Assembly (NCBI GenBank): GCA_945925985.1
Contig: CAMELV010000001.1
Location: 1 to 64,000, forward strand
Length of the DNA stretch: 64,000 nt
Direction: 5' to 3'
DNA from: Comamonas sp. lk
GTDB taxonomy: Bacteria > Pseudomonadota > Gammaproteobacteria > Burkholderiales > Burkholderiaceae_C
The first letter of the stretch is position 1; each line of letters begins with the position of its first letter. This document shows positions 43,831 through 51,451 of the stretch, one piece after another. The notes beneath the pieces were generated by a model that ran no database searches, was not told the origin of the DNA, and worked only from the letters and a program-made list of their open reading frames with translations. Made by a program: the position numbers and the translations under genes.

Positions 43831-45534
43831 ATGACCGAACTCGAGCAATTCCTGTCCTGCCGCGACCTGCTGCTGACGCACCGCACCGATTACGACGCCG
43901 CCGTCCAGGCCTTCACCTGGCCGGTGCTGGAGCACTTCAATTGGGGGCTGGACTACTTTGACAGCATCGCCCGAGACAACCCGGCGCCGGCGCTGCACAT
44001 TGTGGAAGACTCGGGGCAGCAGTTTCGGCTGAGCTATGCCGAGCTGTCGCAGCGCTCCAACCAGGTGGCCAACTGGCTGGTCGCCTTGGGCGCGCGCAAG
44101 GGCGACCGGATCCTGCTGATGATGGGCAATGAGGTGCCGCTGTGGGAAACCATGCTGGCCGCCATCAAGCTCGGCGCGGTGTTGATCCCGGCCACCACGC
44201 TTTTGTCGGGCGACGACCTGGCTGACCGACTGCAACGCGGCCAGGTGCGCCATGTCATCACCAATGCCGCGGGCATGGCCAAGATCATCGACCTGCCACA
44301 CGCGGTCACGGCCGGCCTGTCGCTGGTCAGCGTCTCCAGCGGTGCGGCCGCACTGCCCGCCGGCTGGGCCGACTACTGGCACTCCCAGCAGGCCAGCACT
44401 GTGTTCAGCCCGCCCGAGCCGACCCGCGTGACCGATCCCCTGCTGGAGTACTTCACCTCGGGCACTACGGCCAAACCCAAGCTGGTCCAGCACACGCAGC
44501 AGAGCTATCCGGTGGGCCATTTGTCCACCCTGTATTGGCTGGGCCTGAAAAAGGGCGATGTGCATTGGACCATCAGCTCGCCCGGCTGGGCCAAGCACGC
44601 CTGGAGCTGCTTTTTTGCCCCGCTCAATGCCCAGGCCTGCGTCTTTATTTACAACTACCCGCGCTTCAACGGCCCGGACATTTTGGCCACGCTGGTTGAG
44701 CACCGGGTCAACACCCTGTGCGCGCCGCCCACGGTTTGGCGCATGCTGATCCAGGAGGACCTGAAGGCCTGGCCGGTGCAACTGCGCGAGCTGATCTCGG
44801 CCGGTGAGCCGCTCAACCCCGAGGTGATCGAGCAGGTGCGCGCCGCCTGGCAGCTCACCATTCGCGACGGCTACGGCCAGACCGAAACCACCGCGCAGAT
44901 CGGCAACCCGCCCGGGGCGGCGCTCAAGGCCGGCTCGATGGGGCGCCAGCTACCTGGCTACCGCATCGTGCTGCTCGACGCCGATGGCCAACCTGCCGAC
45001 GAGGGTGAAATCTGCATCGACCTGGCGCACCGGCCCACCGCCCTCATGAACGGCTACGCCGACGACGTCGACAAGACCGCCGAGGCCATGCGGGATGGGT
45101 ATTACCACACCGGTGACGTCGGCCAGCGTGACGCCCAGGGCTACATCACCTATGTGGGCCGGGCCGACGATGTGTTCAAGGCCTCGGGTTACCGCATCAG
45201 CCCGTTTGAGCTGGAGAGTGCGCTGATTGAACACCCGGCGGTGGCCGAGGCCGCTGTGGTGCCCTCGCCCGACCCGGTGCGTGGCTTTGTGCCCAAGGCC
45301 TATGTGATCCTCGCGCCTGGCCATGCCCCCGACGCCGCCACGGCGGCGGCGATCTTCCGCTTCATACGCGAGCGGGTGTCGGCGTACAAGCTGGTGCGCC
45401 GCATCGAGTTCAGCGACCTGCCCAAGACCATCTCGGGCAAGATCCGCCGGGTCGACCTGCGCGGCCAAGAGAACGCGCGGCCCGGTAGTGGTGCACGCAA
45501 CGCCGCCGAGTTTCTCGACGAGCACTCCCGCTAA
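43831..45534 (+). CDS. AMP-dependent acyl-CoA synthetase (medium-chain/benzoate-type)
   Basis: This 567-residue adenylate-forming enzyme activates a carboxylic acid with ATP and CoA. The phosphate-binding loop is YFTSGTTAKPKLVQH. DGYGQTET, YYHTGDVGQRDAQGYITYVG, ASGYRISPFELE and PKTISGKIRRVDLR with the catalytic lysine complete the core motifs. It resembles the medium-chain acyl-CoA ligase branch. cca follows after 9 bp on the same strand. Confidence 0.93.
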   Translation: MTELEQFLSCRDLLLTHRTDYDAAVQAFTWPVLEHFNWGLDYFDSIARDNPAPALHIVEDSGQQFRLSYAELSQRSNQVANWLVALGARKGDRILLMMGNEVPLWETMLAAIKLGAVLIPATTLLSGDDLADRLQRGQVRHVITNAAGMAKIIDLPHAVTAGLSLVSVSSGAAALPAGWADYWHSQQASTVFSPPEPTRVTDPLLEYFTSGTTAKPKLVQHTQQSYPVGHLSTLYWLGLKKGDVHWTISSPGWAKHAWSCFFAPLNAQACVFIYNYPRFNGPDILATLVEHRVNTLCAPPTVWRMLIQEDLKAWPVQLRELISAGEPLNPEVIEQVRAAWQLTIRDGYGQTETTAQIGNPPGAALKAGSMGRQLPGYRIVLLDADGQPADEGEICIDLAHRPTALMNGYADDVDKTAEAMRDGYYHTGDVGQRDAQGYITYVGRADDVFKASGYRISPFELESALIEHPAVAEAAVVPSPDPVRGFVPKAYVILAPGHAPDAATAAAIFRFIRERVSAYKLVRRIEFSDLPKTISGKIRRVDLRGQENARPGSGARNAAEFLDEHSR

Positions 45535-45543
45535 ACTGCAACC

Positions 45544-46722
45544 ATGCAAACCTACCTGGTCGGCGGCGCGGTGCGGGATGCCCTGCTGGGCCTGCCGGTG
45601 AAGGACCGCGACTGGGTGGTGGTGGGCGCCACGCCCGAGCAGTTACTGGCCCAGGGTTTTTTGCCAGTCGGGCGCGACTTCCCGGTGTTTTTGCACCCGC
45701 AGACCCATGAGGAGTACGCACTGGCCCGCACCGAGCGCAAGACCGGCCCGGGCTACCACGGCTTTGCCATGCACGCCGCGCCTGATGTGACGCTGGAAGA
45801 CGACCTGGCGCGGCGCGATCTTACTATCAATTCTATAGCTATAGAGGCAAGCTGCATAAGGGCTGACGGCACTTTTGATGCTGAACTTGGTGCTGTGGTG
45901 GACCCCTGGGGTGGGCGGGCTGATCTGGCGCGCAGGGTGTTCCGCCATGTCACCCCCGCGTTCCGGGAAGACCCGGTGCGCATTCTGCGCGTGGCCCGGT
46001 TCGCAGCGCGCTTTGCCGACTTCACGGTGGCGCCCGAGACCCTGCAGCTGATGCGCGAGATGGTGCAGGCCGGCGAGGTGGACCACCTGGTGCCCGAGCG
46101 GGTCTGGCAGGAGCTGGCCACCGGCCTGATGGCCGCCACACCGTCGCGCATGTTCACCGTGCTGCATGACTGCGGTGCCCTGGTGCGATTGCTGCCCGAG
46201 GTGGACACCGGGCCGCATGGGCTGATGGTGCTGGACCAGTGTGCCCGCCTGGGCGCCTCGCTGCCGGTGCGCTTCGCAACCCTGTGCCATGACCTGGTCT
46301 GGCTGCGCCGCCTGGCCGAACGTTGGCGCGTGCCGGTGGTCTGCCGGGAACTGGCCGAGGTGGTGGCGCGCGAGCAGGCCAACATCCACCGCAGCGCCGA
46401 TCTCAACGCCGCCGCCCTGGTGCGCCTGCTGACGCGCTGTGATGCACTGCGCCAGCCGCAGCGCTTTGCCGAGGTGCTGCTGGCCTGTGCGTGCGATGCC
46501 CGTGGCCACATGGGTTGGCAAGAGGCTGAGTACCCGCAGCGCGTACGCCTGTTGGCGGCGCTGGCGGCGGCGCAAGCGGTGCCCACGGCCTCGGTGGCGG
46601 CGGCGGCACAGGCCGTTGGCGCCAGCGGCAGCCAGATTGGTGAGGCTGTGCACCAGGCGCGTGTGGCGGCGGTGCAGGCCGAGCTGTTTATTGAGCCAGA
46701 TCAAGTCGACAACTCTCAGTAA
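45544..46722 (+). CDS. cca: CCA tRNA nucleotidyltransferase with a repeat-derived insert
   Basis: This 392-residue enzyme adds or repairs the tRNA 3' CCA. YLVGGAVRDALLGLPVKDRDWVVVG carries the GG and DxD (D21, D23) motifs, with RRDLTIN and VRILRVARFAARF further on. After RRDLTIN the family normally reaches DG..DP.GG within about 10 residues. Here SIAIEASCIRADGTFDAELG adds roughly a dozen residues, encoded by a 57-bp dispersed element (residues about 93-112). The insert lies in a loop of the catalytic head and keeps the frame. Confidence 0.95.
   Translation: MQTYLVGGAVRDALLGLPVKDRDWVVVGATPEQLLAQGFLPVGRDFPVFLHPQTHEEYALARTERKTGPGYHGFAMHAAPDVTLEDDLARRDLTINSIAIEASCIRADGTFDAELGAVVDPWGGRADLARRVFRHVTPAFREDPVRILRVARFAARFADFTVAPETLQLMREMVQAGEVDHLVPERVWQELATGLMAATPSRMFTVLHDCGALVRLLPEVDTGPHGLMVLDQCARLGASLPVRFATLCHDLVWLRRLAERWRVPVVCRELAEVVAREQANIHRSADLNAAALVRLLTRCDALRQPQRFAEVLLACACDARGHMGWQEAEYPQRVRLLAALAAAQAVPTASVAAAAQAVGASGSQIGEAVHQARVAAVQAELFIEPDQVDNSQ
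45821..45877 (-). repeat. 57-bp dispersed element, copy C (inside cca)
   Basis: Read on the minus strand it starts CAAAAGTGCC GTCAGCCCTT and ends ATAGTAA, with TAGCTAT at positions 37-43. The gene reads it antisense as SIAIEASCIRADGTF, in the same frame as copies B and D. Confidence 0.8.
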
Positions 46723-46826
46723 GCCTAGGATGCCCCTAGCCCCGCCGTTGCAGCCCTGACTGTTTTTGATACCGCGCGGGGAACACCGGGAACCCGCGTG
46801 GTTCAAGCGTCAAAAGGGGGTCAAAC

Positions 46827-47837
46827 ATGCAAGTCGCCAAAGACAAGCTGCTGTGGATGTACGAAAAAATGGTCGAAATCCGCTGCTATGAAGAAACCAT
46901 GGCGGCGGTTTACATGGAGGGCAAGCTGCCACCGGCCATCCAGAAAGGGCTGGCCTTTGACATTGGCTCAGGCCCAGTGCCGGGCGAGATGCACTTGGCC
47001 GCTGGCCAGGAACCCGTGGCGGTCGGCATTTGCGCCCACCTGAGCGATGACGACACGGTGGTCGGCACGCACCGGCCGCACCACTTTGCCATTGCCAAGG
47101 GGGTGCCGCTGGACCCCATGACGGCCGAGATGTTTGGCAAGGTCACCGGTTTGGGCAAGGGCAAGGGCGGCCACATGCACCTGTTTGACAACGCGCACAA
47201 GTTCAGCTGCAGCGGCATCATTGGCGCCAGCATGCCCATCGCTTGCGGCGCAGCGCTGGCGGCCAAAAAACTCGGCCGGGATTGGGTGGCCGTGGCCTTC
47301 TTTGGCGAGGGGGCAGCCAACCAGGGCTCATTCCACGAGTCCTTGAACCTGGCCGCGTTGTGGAAACTGCCGGTGATTTTTGTCTGTGAGGACAACCAGT
47401 GGGCGATCTCGGTGCCCAAGTCGCAGGCCACCTCGGTCGCCTGGGTGGCAGACCGGGCAGCCGGCTACGGCATACCCGGCATTCGGGTGCCCGAGAACGA
47501 CGCCTTGCAGGTCTTTGCGGCAGTAGCACCGGCGATCGCGCGTGCGCGACGCGGCGAAGGGCCCAGCCTGATCGAGATCAAGACTGACCGCTACTTTGGC
47601 CACTTCCAAGGCGACCCGGAAACCTACCGGCCCAAGGGCGAGGTCAGCCAACTCAAAGGCAATGACCCGATCCCCAAGCTGGCCGCCCAGCTGCGCGCTG
47701 ACCATGGCCTCAGCTCGGCGCAAGAGGCCGAGCTGGTGGCCCGGGCCCACGCCCGTGTCTATCAGGCCTTTGAGTTCGCCCGCAACAGTGCCTATCCGAT
47801 TGAGCAGGACGCGCTGCACGATGTCTTTGTGACCTGA
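46827..47837 (+). CDS. Thiamine-dependent 2-oxoacid/acetoin dehydrogenase E1 alpha subunit
   Basis: This 336-residue subunit binds thiamine diphosphate and Mg. The cofactor motif begins GEGAANQGSFHESLNLAALW and ends VCEDNQWAIS. GKGKGGHMHLFD and GPSLIEIKTDRYFGHF are family elements. GGGGG lies upstream of the ATG. It is followed by E1 beta after 20 bp. The pair resembles AcoAB of acetoin breakdown as much as pyruvate dehydrogenase; the substrate is not decided. Confidence 0.92.
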   Translation: MQVAKDKLLWMYEKMVEIRCYEETMAAVYMEGKLPPAIQKGLAFDIGSGPVPGEMHLAAGQEPVAVGICAHLSDDDTVVGTHRPHHFAIAKGVPLDPMTAEMFGKVTGLGKGKGGHMHLFDNAHKFSCSGIIGASMPIACGAALAAKKLGRDWVAVAFFGEGAANQGSFHESLNLAALWKLPVIFVCEDNQWAISVPKSQATSVAWVADRAAGYGIPGIRVPENDALQVFAAVAPAIARARRGEGPSLIEIKTDRYFGHFQGDPETYRPKGEVSQLKGNDPIPKLAAQLRADHGLSSAQEAELVARAHARVYQAFEFARNSAYPIEQDALHDVFVT

Positions 47838-47857
47838 ACCCCATTGAGAAACTCACC

Positions 47858-48898
47858 ATGAAAACCACTCGTAAACTGACCATGGCGCAAGCCATCTCAG
47901 AGGCCATTGCCCAGGAAATGACGCGTGACGACACCGTGTTCGTCATGGGGGAAGACATCGGCGCCTATGGCGGCATTTTTGGCGCCACCGGCGGGCTGCT
48001 GGCGCAGTTTGGCAAAGACCGCATCATGGACACGCCCATCTCTGAGACCGCCTTCATCGGCACAGCCACTGGCGCTGCTGCGGCGGGCTTGCGGCCCATC
48101 GTGGAGCTGATGTTTGTCGACTTCTTTGGCGTCTGCATGGACCAGATCTACAACCACCTGGCCAAGAACACCTACATGTCGGGCGGTCACGTCAAACTGC
48201 CGGTGGTGCTGACCACCGCCATCGGTGGCGGCTACAACGACGCGGCCCAGCATTCGCAATGCCTGTATGGCACCTTTGCCCACATGCCGGGCATCAAGGT
48301 GGTGGTGCCGTCCAACGCCTACGACGCCAAGGGCCTGATGACCCAGGCCATCCGCGACGACAACCCGGTCATGTTCATGTACCACAAAGGCATCATGGGC
48401 CTGCCCTGGATGGCCTACCTGGAGGGCAGTACCAACGAGGTGCCCGAGGAGGCCTACACCATCCCCTTCGGGCAGGCCCATGTGGTGCGTGAGGGCAGCG
48501 ACGTGACCATTGTGGCGGTCAGCCAGATGGTGCAAAAAGCCGTGTTGGCGGCGCAGGAGCTTGCCAAGCAGAGCATCCATGCCGAGGTGCTGGACCTGCG
48601 CACCCTGGTGCCGCTGGATGTGGCGTCGGTGCTCAAATCAGTTCGCAAGACCGGCCGGCTGCTGGTGGCTGACGAAGATTACCTGGGCTTTGGCCTGAGC
48701 GGCGAAATTGCCGCCGTGATCGCCGAGCACCTGGACACCGTGCATTTGAAGGCGCCGGTCAAGCGCTTGGCGGTGCCCAATGTGCCGATTCCCTACAGTC
48801 GGCCCCTGGAGCAGTTTGTGATCCCTCAGGTCAAAAACATCGTGCAGGCCGTGCAAGAGCTGGTTGTTGCGCGCATGGCGCAGCCTGAAGCCGCATGA
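47858..48898 (+). CDS. 2-oxoacid/acetoin dehydrogenase E1 beta subunit
   Basis: This 346-residue partner of E1 alpha completes the active site. MAQAISEAIAQEMTRDDTVFVMGEDIGAYGG, DTPISETAFIGTATGAAAAGLRPIVE and EVLDLRTLVPLDVASVLKSVRKTGRLL are family hallmarks. Its stop overlaps the lipoyl-protein start by 4 bp. Confidence 0.93.
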   Translation: MKTTRKLTMAQAISEAIAQEMTRDDTVFVMGEDIGAYGGIFGATGGLLAQFGKDRIMDTPISETAFIGTATGAAAAGLRPIVELMFVDFFGVCMDQIYNHLAKNTYMSGGHVKLPVVLTTAIGGGYNDAAQHSQCLYGTFAHMPGIKVVVPSNAYDAKGLMTQAIRDDNPVMFMYHKGIMGLPWMAYLEGSTNEVPEEAYTIPFGQAHVVREGSDVTIVAVSQMVQKAVLAAQELAKQSIHAEVLDLRTLVPLDVASVLKSVRKTGRLLVADEDYLGFGLSGEIAAVIAEHLDTVHLKAPVKRLAVPNVPIPYSRPLEQFVIPQVKNIVQAVQELVVARMAQPEAA

Positions 48899-49290
48899 TT
48901 GACATCCAACTGGCCGAGGCCGACTGGGCCGGCGTGGAAACCGGGGTACAGGCCCTGCTGGACAAGTGGTTGGTCCCCATCGGCGCGCCGCTGCTTAAAG
49001 GGCAGCCGATCGCCTCGGTGGTGCTGGTCAAGGCCTCAATCGACATCGAGGCGCCCGCCGACGGCACCCTTGCCAGCATCCTGGTGCCCGCGGGCGACAG
49101 CTTCGCCATCGGCCAAACCATCGCCACCTTCGACAGCAGTCCACGCGTCTCGTCATTCCCGGCTACGACCGGGAACCCATGGCCCATGGATCCCCGTGTT
49201 CACGAGGATGACGGGGAAGGTCGGGGACGACGACTACGGGACGACGCGCGCTGGCTGGCAGCCCAGCGTTGTGTTCTTGGTATGCTGTGA
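48895..49290 (+). CDS. Free-standing lipoyl-domain protein with a repeat-derived C-terminus
   Basis: This 131-residue protein contains one lipoyl domain (about 1-80) with K46 in VVLVKASIDIEAPADG as the attachment site. No catalytic E2 domain and no E3 gene follow. From about residue 83 the sequence (RVSSFPATTGNPWPMDP onward) is translated from the palindromic repeat at 49151-49213. The native protein therefore probably ended near TFDSS, and the tail is an acquired extension. It likely swings acyl groups from the E1 pair to an E2/E3 encoded elsewhere. Confidence 0.8.
   Translation: MIDIQLAEADWAGVETGVQALLDKWLVPIGAPLLKGQPIASVVLVKASIDIEAPADGTLASILVPAGDSFAIGQTIATFDSSPRVSSFPATTGNPWPMDPRVHEDDGEGRGRRLRDDARWLAAQRCVLGML
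49151..49213. repeat. CGTCATTCCC-type palindromic repeat overlapping the lipoyl ORF end
   Basis: It begins CGTCATTCCCGG and ends GGATGACGGGG, with CCATGGATCCCC in the middle. It is related to 63471-63532 and to the short forms at 35171 and 37701. The lipoyl-protein frame runs through it. Confidence 0.7.
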
Positions 49291-49292
49291 CG

Positions 49293-50006
49293 ATGGCCAA
49301 TTTGCTGATAGTAGAAGACGATGATTTGCTGCGTGATGCGCTTGGGGCGCAGCTCGCGCAGGCCGGCCATGCGGTCACGCCGGCGGCGGATGGCGCCTTG
49401 GCGCGGGGGCTGCTGGAGGACCAGCGTTTTGACGGCCTGATTCTGGACCTGGGGCTGCCCCGGGTCAGTGGCATGGAACTGCTGCACTGGGTGCGCCAGC
49501 GCCACAGCGCGCTGCCGGTGCTGGTGCTGACTGCCCGCGACGGGGTGGACGACCGGGTGCAGGGCCTCAACGCTGGCGCTGACGATTACCTGACCAAGCC
49601 CTTCAGCATGGCCGAGTTGCAGGCCCGGTTGGGCGCGTTGCTGCGCCGGGCCCGCTTGCCGGCGTTTGGTGGCTCGCTGCCGATGCCTGCCCATCAGCAC
49701 GGGCGCTTGCGCGTCGATGCCAACCAGCCGCTGGCCTGGGTAGGCGATGTGCCGCTGGAGCTGACCCGGCGTGAGTGGGTGTTGTTGTCGCGCCTGGTCA
49801 CACAGGCGGACCAAGTGGTCAGCCGCGAGGACGTGCTGGCCGCCTGGCAGGGCGAGCCGGGCGAGGGTCAGGTGGCCGGTGGCGCTCTGGCCTCCAACGC
49901 GCTGGAGGTTTACATCCACCGCTTGCGGCGCAAGTTGGAAGACTCTGGCCTGAGCATCCGCAATGTGCGCGGCCTGGGTTACCTGCTGGAACTCACCCGC
50001 CCATGA
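49293..50006 (+). CDS. OmpR/PhoB-type response regulator (TctD-like)
   Basis: This 237-residue transcription factor has a receiver with D52 in LILDLGLPRVSG and the lysine in YLTKPF. A winged-helix DNA-binding domain with LTRREWVLLSRLV and VYIHRLRRKLEDSGLSIRNVRGLGY follows. The ATG at 49293 follows the lipoyl ORF by 2 bp. The kinase gene overlaps its stop by 4 bp. Confidence 0.94.
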   Translation: MANLLIVEDDDLLRDALGAQLAQAGHAVTPAADGALARGLLEDQRFDGLILDLGLPRVSGMELLHWVRQRHSALPVLVLTARDGVDDRVQGLNAGADDYLTKPFSMAELQARLGALLRRARLPAFGGSLPMPAHQHGRLRVDANQPLAWVGDVPLELTRREWVLLSRLVTQADQVVSREDVLAAWQGEPGEGQVAGGALASNALEVYIHRLRRKLEDSGLSIRNVRGLGYLLELTRP

Positions 50007-51451
50007 CCGCGCCGGCCCCGGGCCAAGGCCTGTCGCTGCAGCGCCAGTTGCTGCTGTGGCTGCTGCTGCCGCAACTGGTGCTCTGGCTGGTGGGCGGGGT
50101 GCTGGCTTACCGCATTGCCCTGAGCTACGCTGAAAAAGGCATTGACCAATCGCTCACGCAGTCGGTGCTGTCTTTGGCGCGGCAGGTCAAGCCCGTGGGC
50201 TCGGGCCTGTTGATTGACTTCCCGCGTGCGGCGCAAGACATCATCGAGCAGGACCCCAAAGACCGCGTCAGCTACACCGTCTCCTCCCCACCGGGCAAGT
50301 TTCTGCTCGGCAACGGCCTGCTGCCCGGCCCGGCTGACCAGGCCGAGCCGGCCAGTGGCGTGCCGCGGCTCTACAACGCCACGGTTAACGGCAAGCCCAT
50401 GCGGGTGGCCCTGCTGGACTTGAACTATGGCGAAACACTGGCACCGCAGCGCATGCGGGTGCAGGTGGCCAAAGGCCTGGCGGTGCAGCAGCGCATCACC
50501 GAGGAACTGGTGGCCGACATGCTGGCACCGCTGCTGTTGCTGGGCGCTGTGCTGAGTGTGCTGGTGTATGGTGGCATTGCCCGTGGCCTGCGGCCGCTCA
50601 AGCGGCTGCAGGCGCAGCTGGGCGACCGGCATGTGCAAAGCCTGTCTGCGCTGCACCCGATCGAGATGACGCAGGCGCCGCAAGAGGTGCGCGCCCTGGC
50701 CGGCGCCGTTAACCAGCTGCTGTCTGCCGTGCGCCGCAGCCTGGGCCAGGAGAAGCGCTTTCTGACGGACGCCGCCCACCAGCTGCGCACGCCGCTGGCC
50801 GGCCTGATCAGCCAGACCGAGCTGGCGCTGGTCGAGCCCGACCCACAGGCCCTGCGTGAGCGCCTGAGCAAGGTGTTGGCCGGTGCCCAGCGCAGCGCCC
50901 ACCTGGTGCAGCAACTGCTGTCATTGGCGCGCAACGAGGCCGAGGTGCGTCTGCAGTCGCTGGATTTGGCGGCCCTGGCCCGTGACGTGGCGCGCGACTG
51001 GACGCCGAGGGCCTTGGCCGCCGGGGTCGACCTGGGCTACGAAGGGGCCGAAGCCCTGTCCATCCAGGGCGAGCCCCTGCTGTTGCGCGAAGCCCTCAAC
51101 AACCTGCTCGACAACGCCCTGAACTACGCTGGAACCGGCGCGGTCGTGACCCTGCGCGTGACCCGCCAGGCCGGTGCTGCGGTCCTGGAGGCCGAGGACA
51201 ACGGCCCGGGGCTGGCCCCGGCCGACCTGGTCCATGTGTTCGAGCGCTTCTGGCGCGCCAGTGAGCGCCCTGGTGGCTGTGGTCTTGGCCTGGCCATTGT
51301 GGCGGCCATTGCCCAGCGGCACGGGGGTGAGGCCGCCGCGCTGCCGGTGCAGCCGCGCGGGCTGTGCATCCGCCTGAGGCTTATGATGCAAGAACCGCTT
51401 GCAAACCGCCCGCACGAGGCAGGCAATGCCACACGCCAGGAGCGTCCATGA
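50003..51451 (+). CDS. Sensor histidine kinase (TctE/QseC-like)
   Basis: This 482-residue membrane kinase has TM1 at about 14-37 and a periplasmic 2CSK-N-like domain (GIDQSLTQSVLSLARQV, then PKDRVSYTVSSPPG). TM2 lies at about 172-192, followed by a HAMP-like linker and an H-box TDAAHQLRTPLAGLISQ. The ATPase motifs are NNLLDNALNYA, EDNGPGL and GCGLGLAIVAAIA. This architecture pairs with TctD-type regulators that control carboxylate uptake. Its end overlaps the next start by 4 bp. Confidence 0.92.
   Translation: MTAPAPGQGLSLQRQLLLWLLLPQLVLWLVGGVLAYRIALSYAEKGIDQSLTQSVLSLARQVKPVGSGLLIDFPRAAQDIIEQDPKDRVSYTVSSPPGKFLLGNGLLPGPADQAEPASGVPRLYNATVNGKPMRVALLDLNYGETLAPQRMRVQVAKGLAVQQRITEELVADMLAPLLLLGAVLSVLVYGGIARGLRPLKRLQAQLGDRHVQSLSALHPIEMTQAPQEVRALAGAVNQLLSAVRRSLGQEKRFLTDAAHQLRTPLAGLISQTELALVEPDPQALRERLSKVLAGAQRSAHLVQQLLSLARNEAEVRLQSLDLAALARDVARDWTPRALAAGVDLGYEGAEALSIQGEPLLLREALNNLLDNALNYAGTGAVVTLRVTRQAGAAVLEAEDNGPGLAPADLVHVFERFWRASERPGGCGLGLAIVAAIAQRHGGEAAALPVQPRGLCIRLRLMMQEPLANRPHEAGNATRQERP

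Noticed and set aside
45643..46806. 387-codon minus-strand frame opposite cca
   Set aside because: It is a His/Gln/Arg-rich shadow of cca with no family features.
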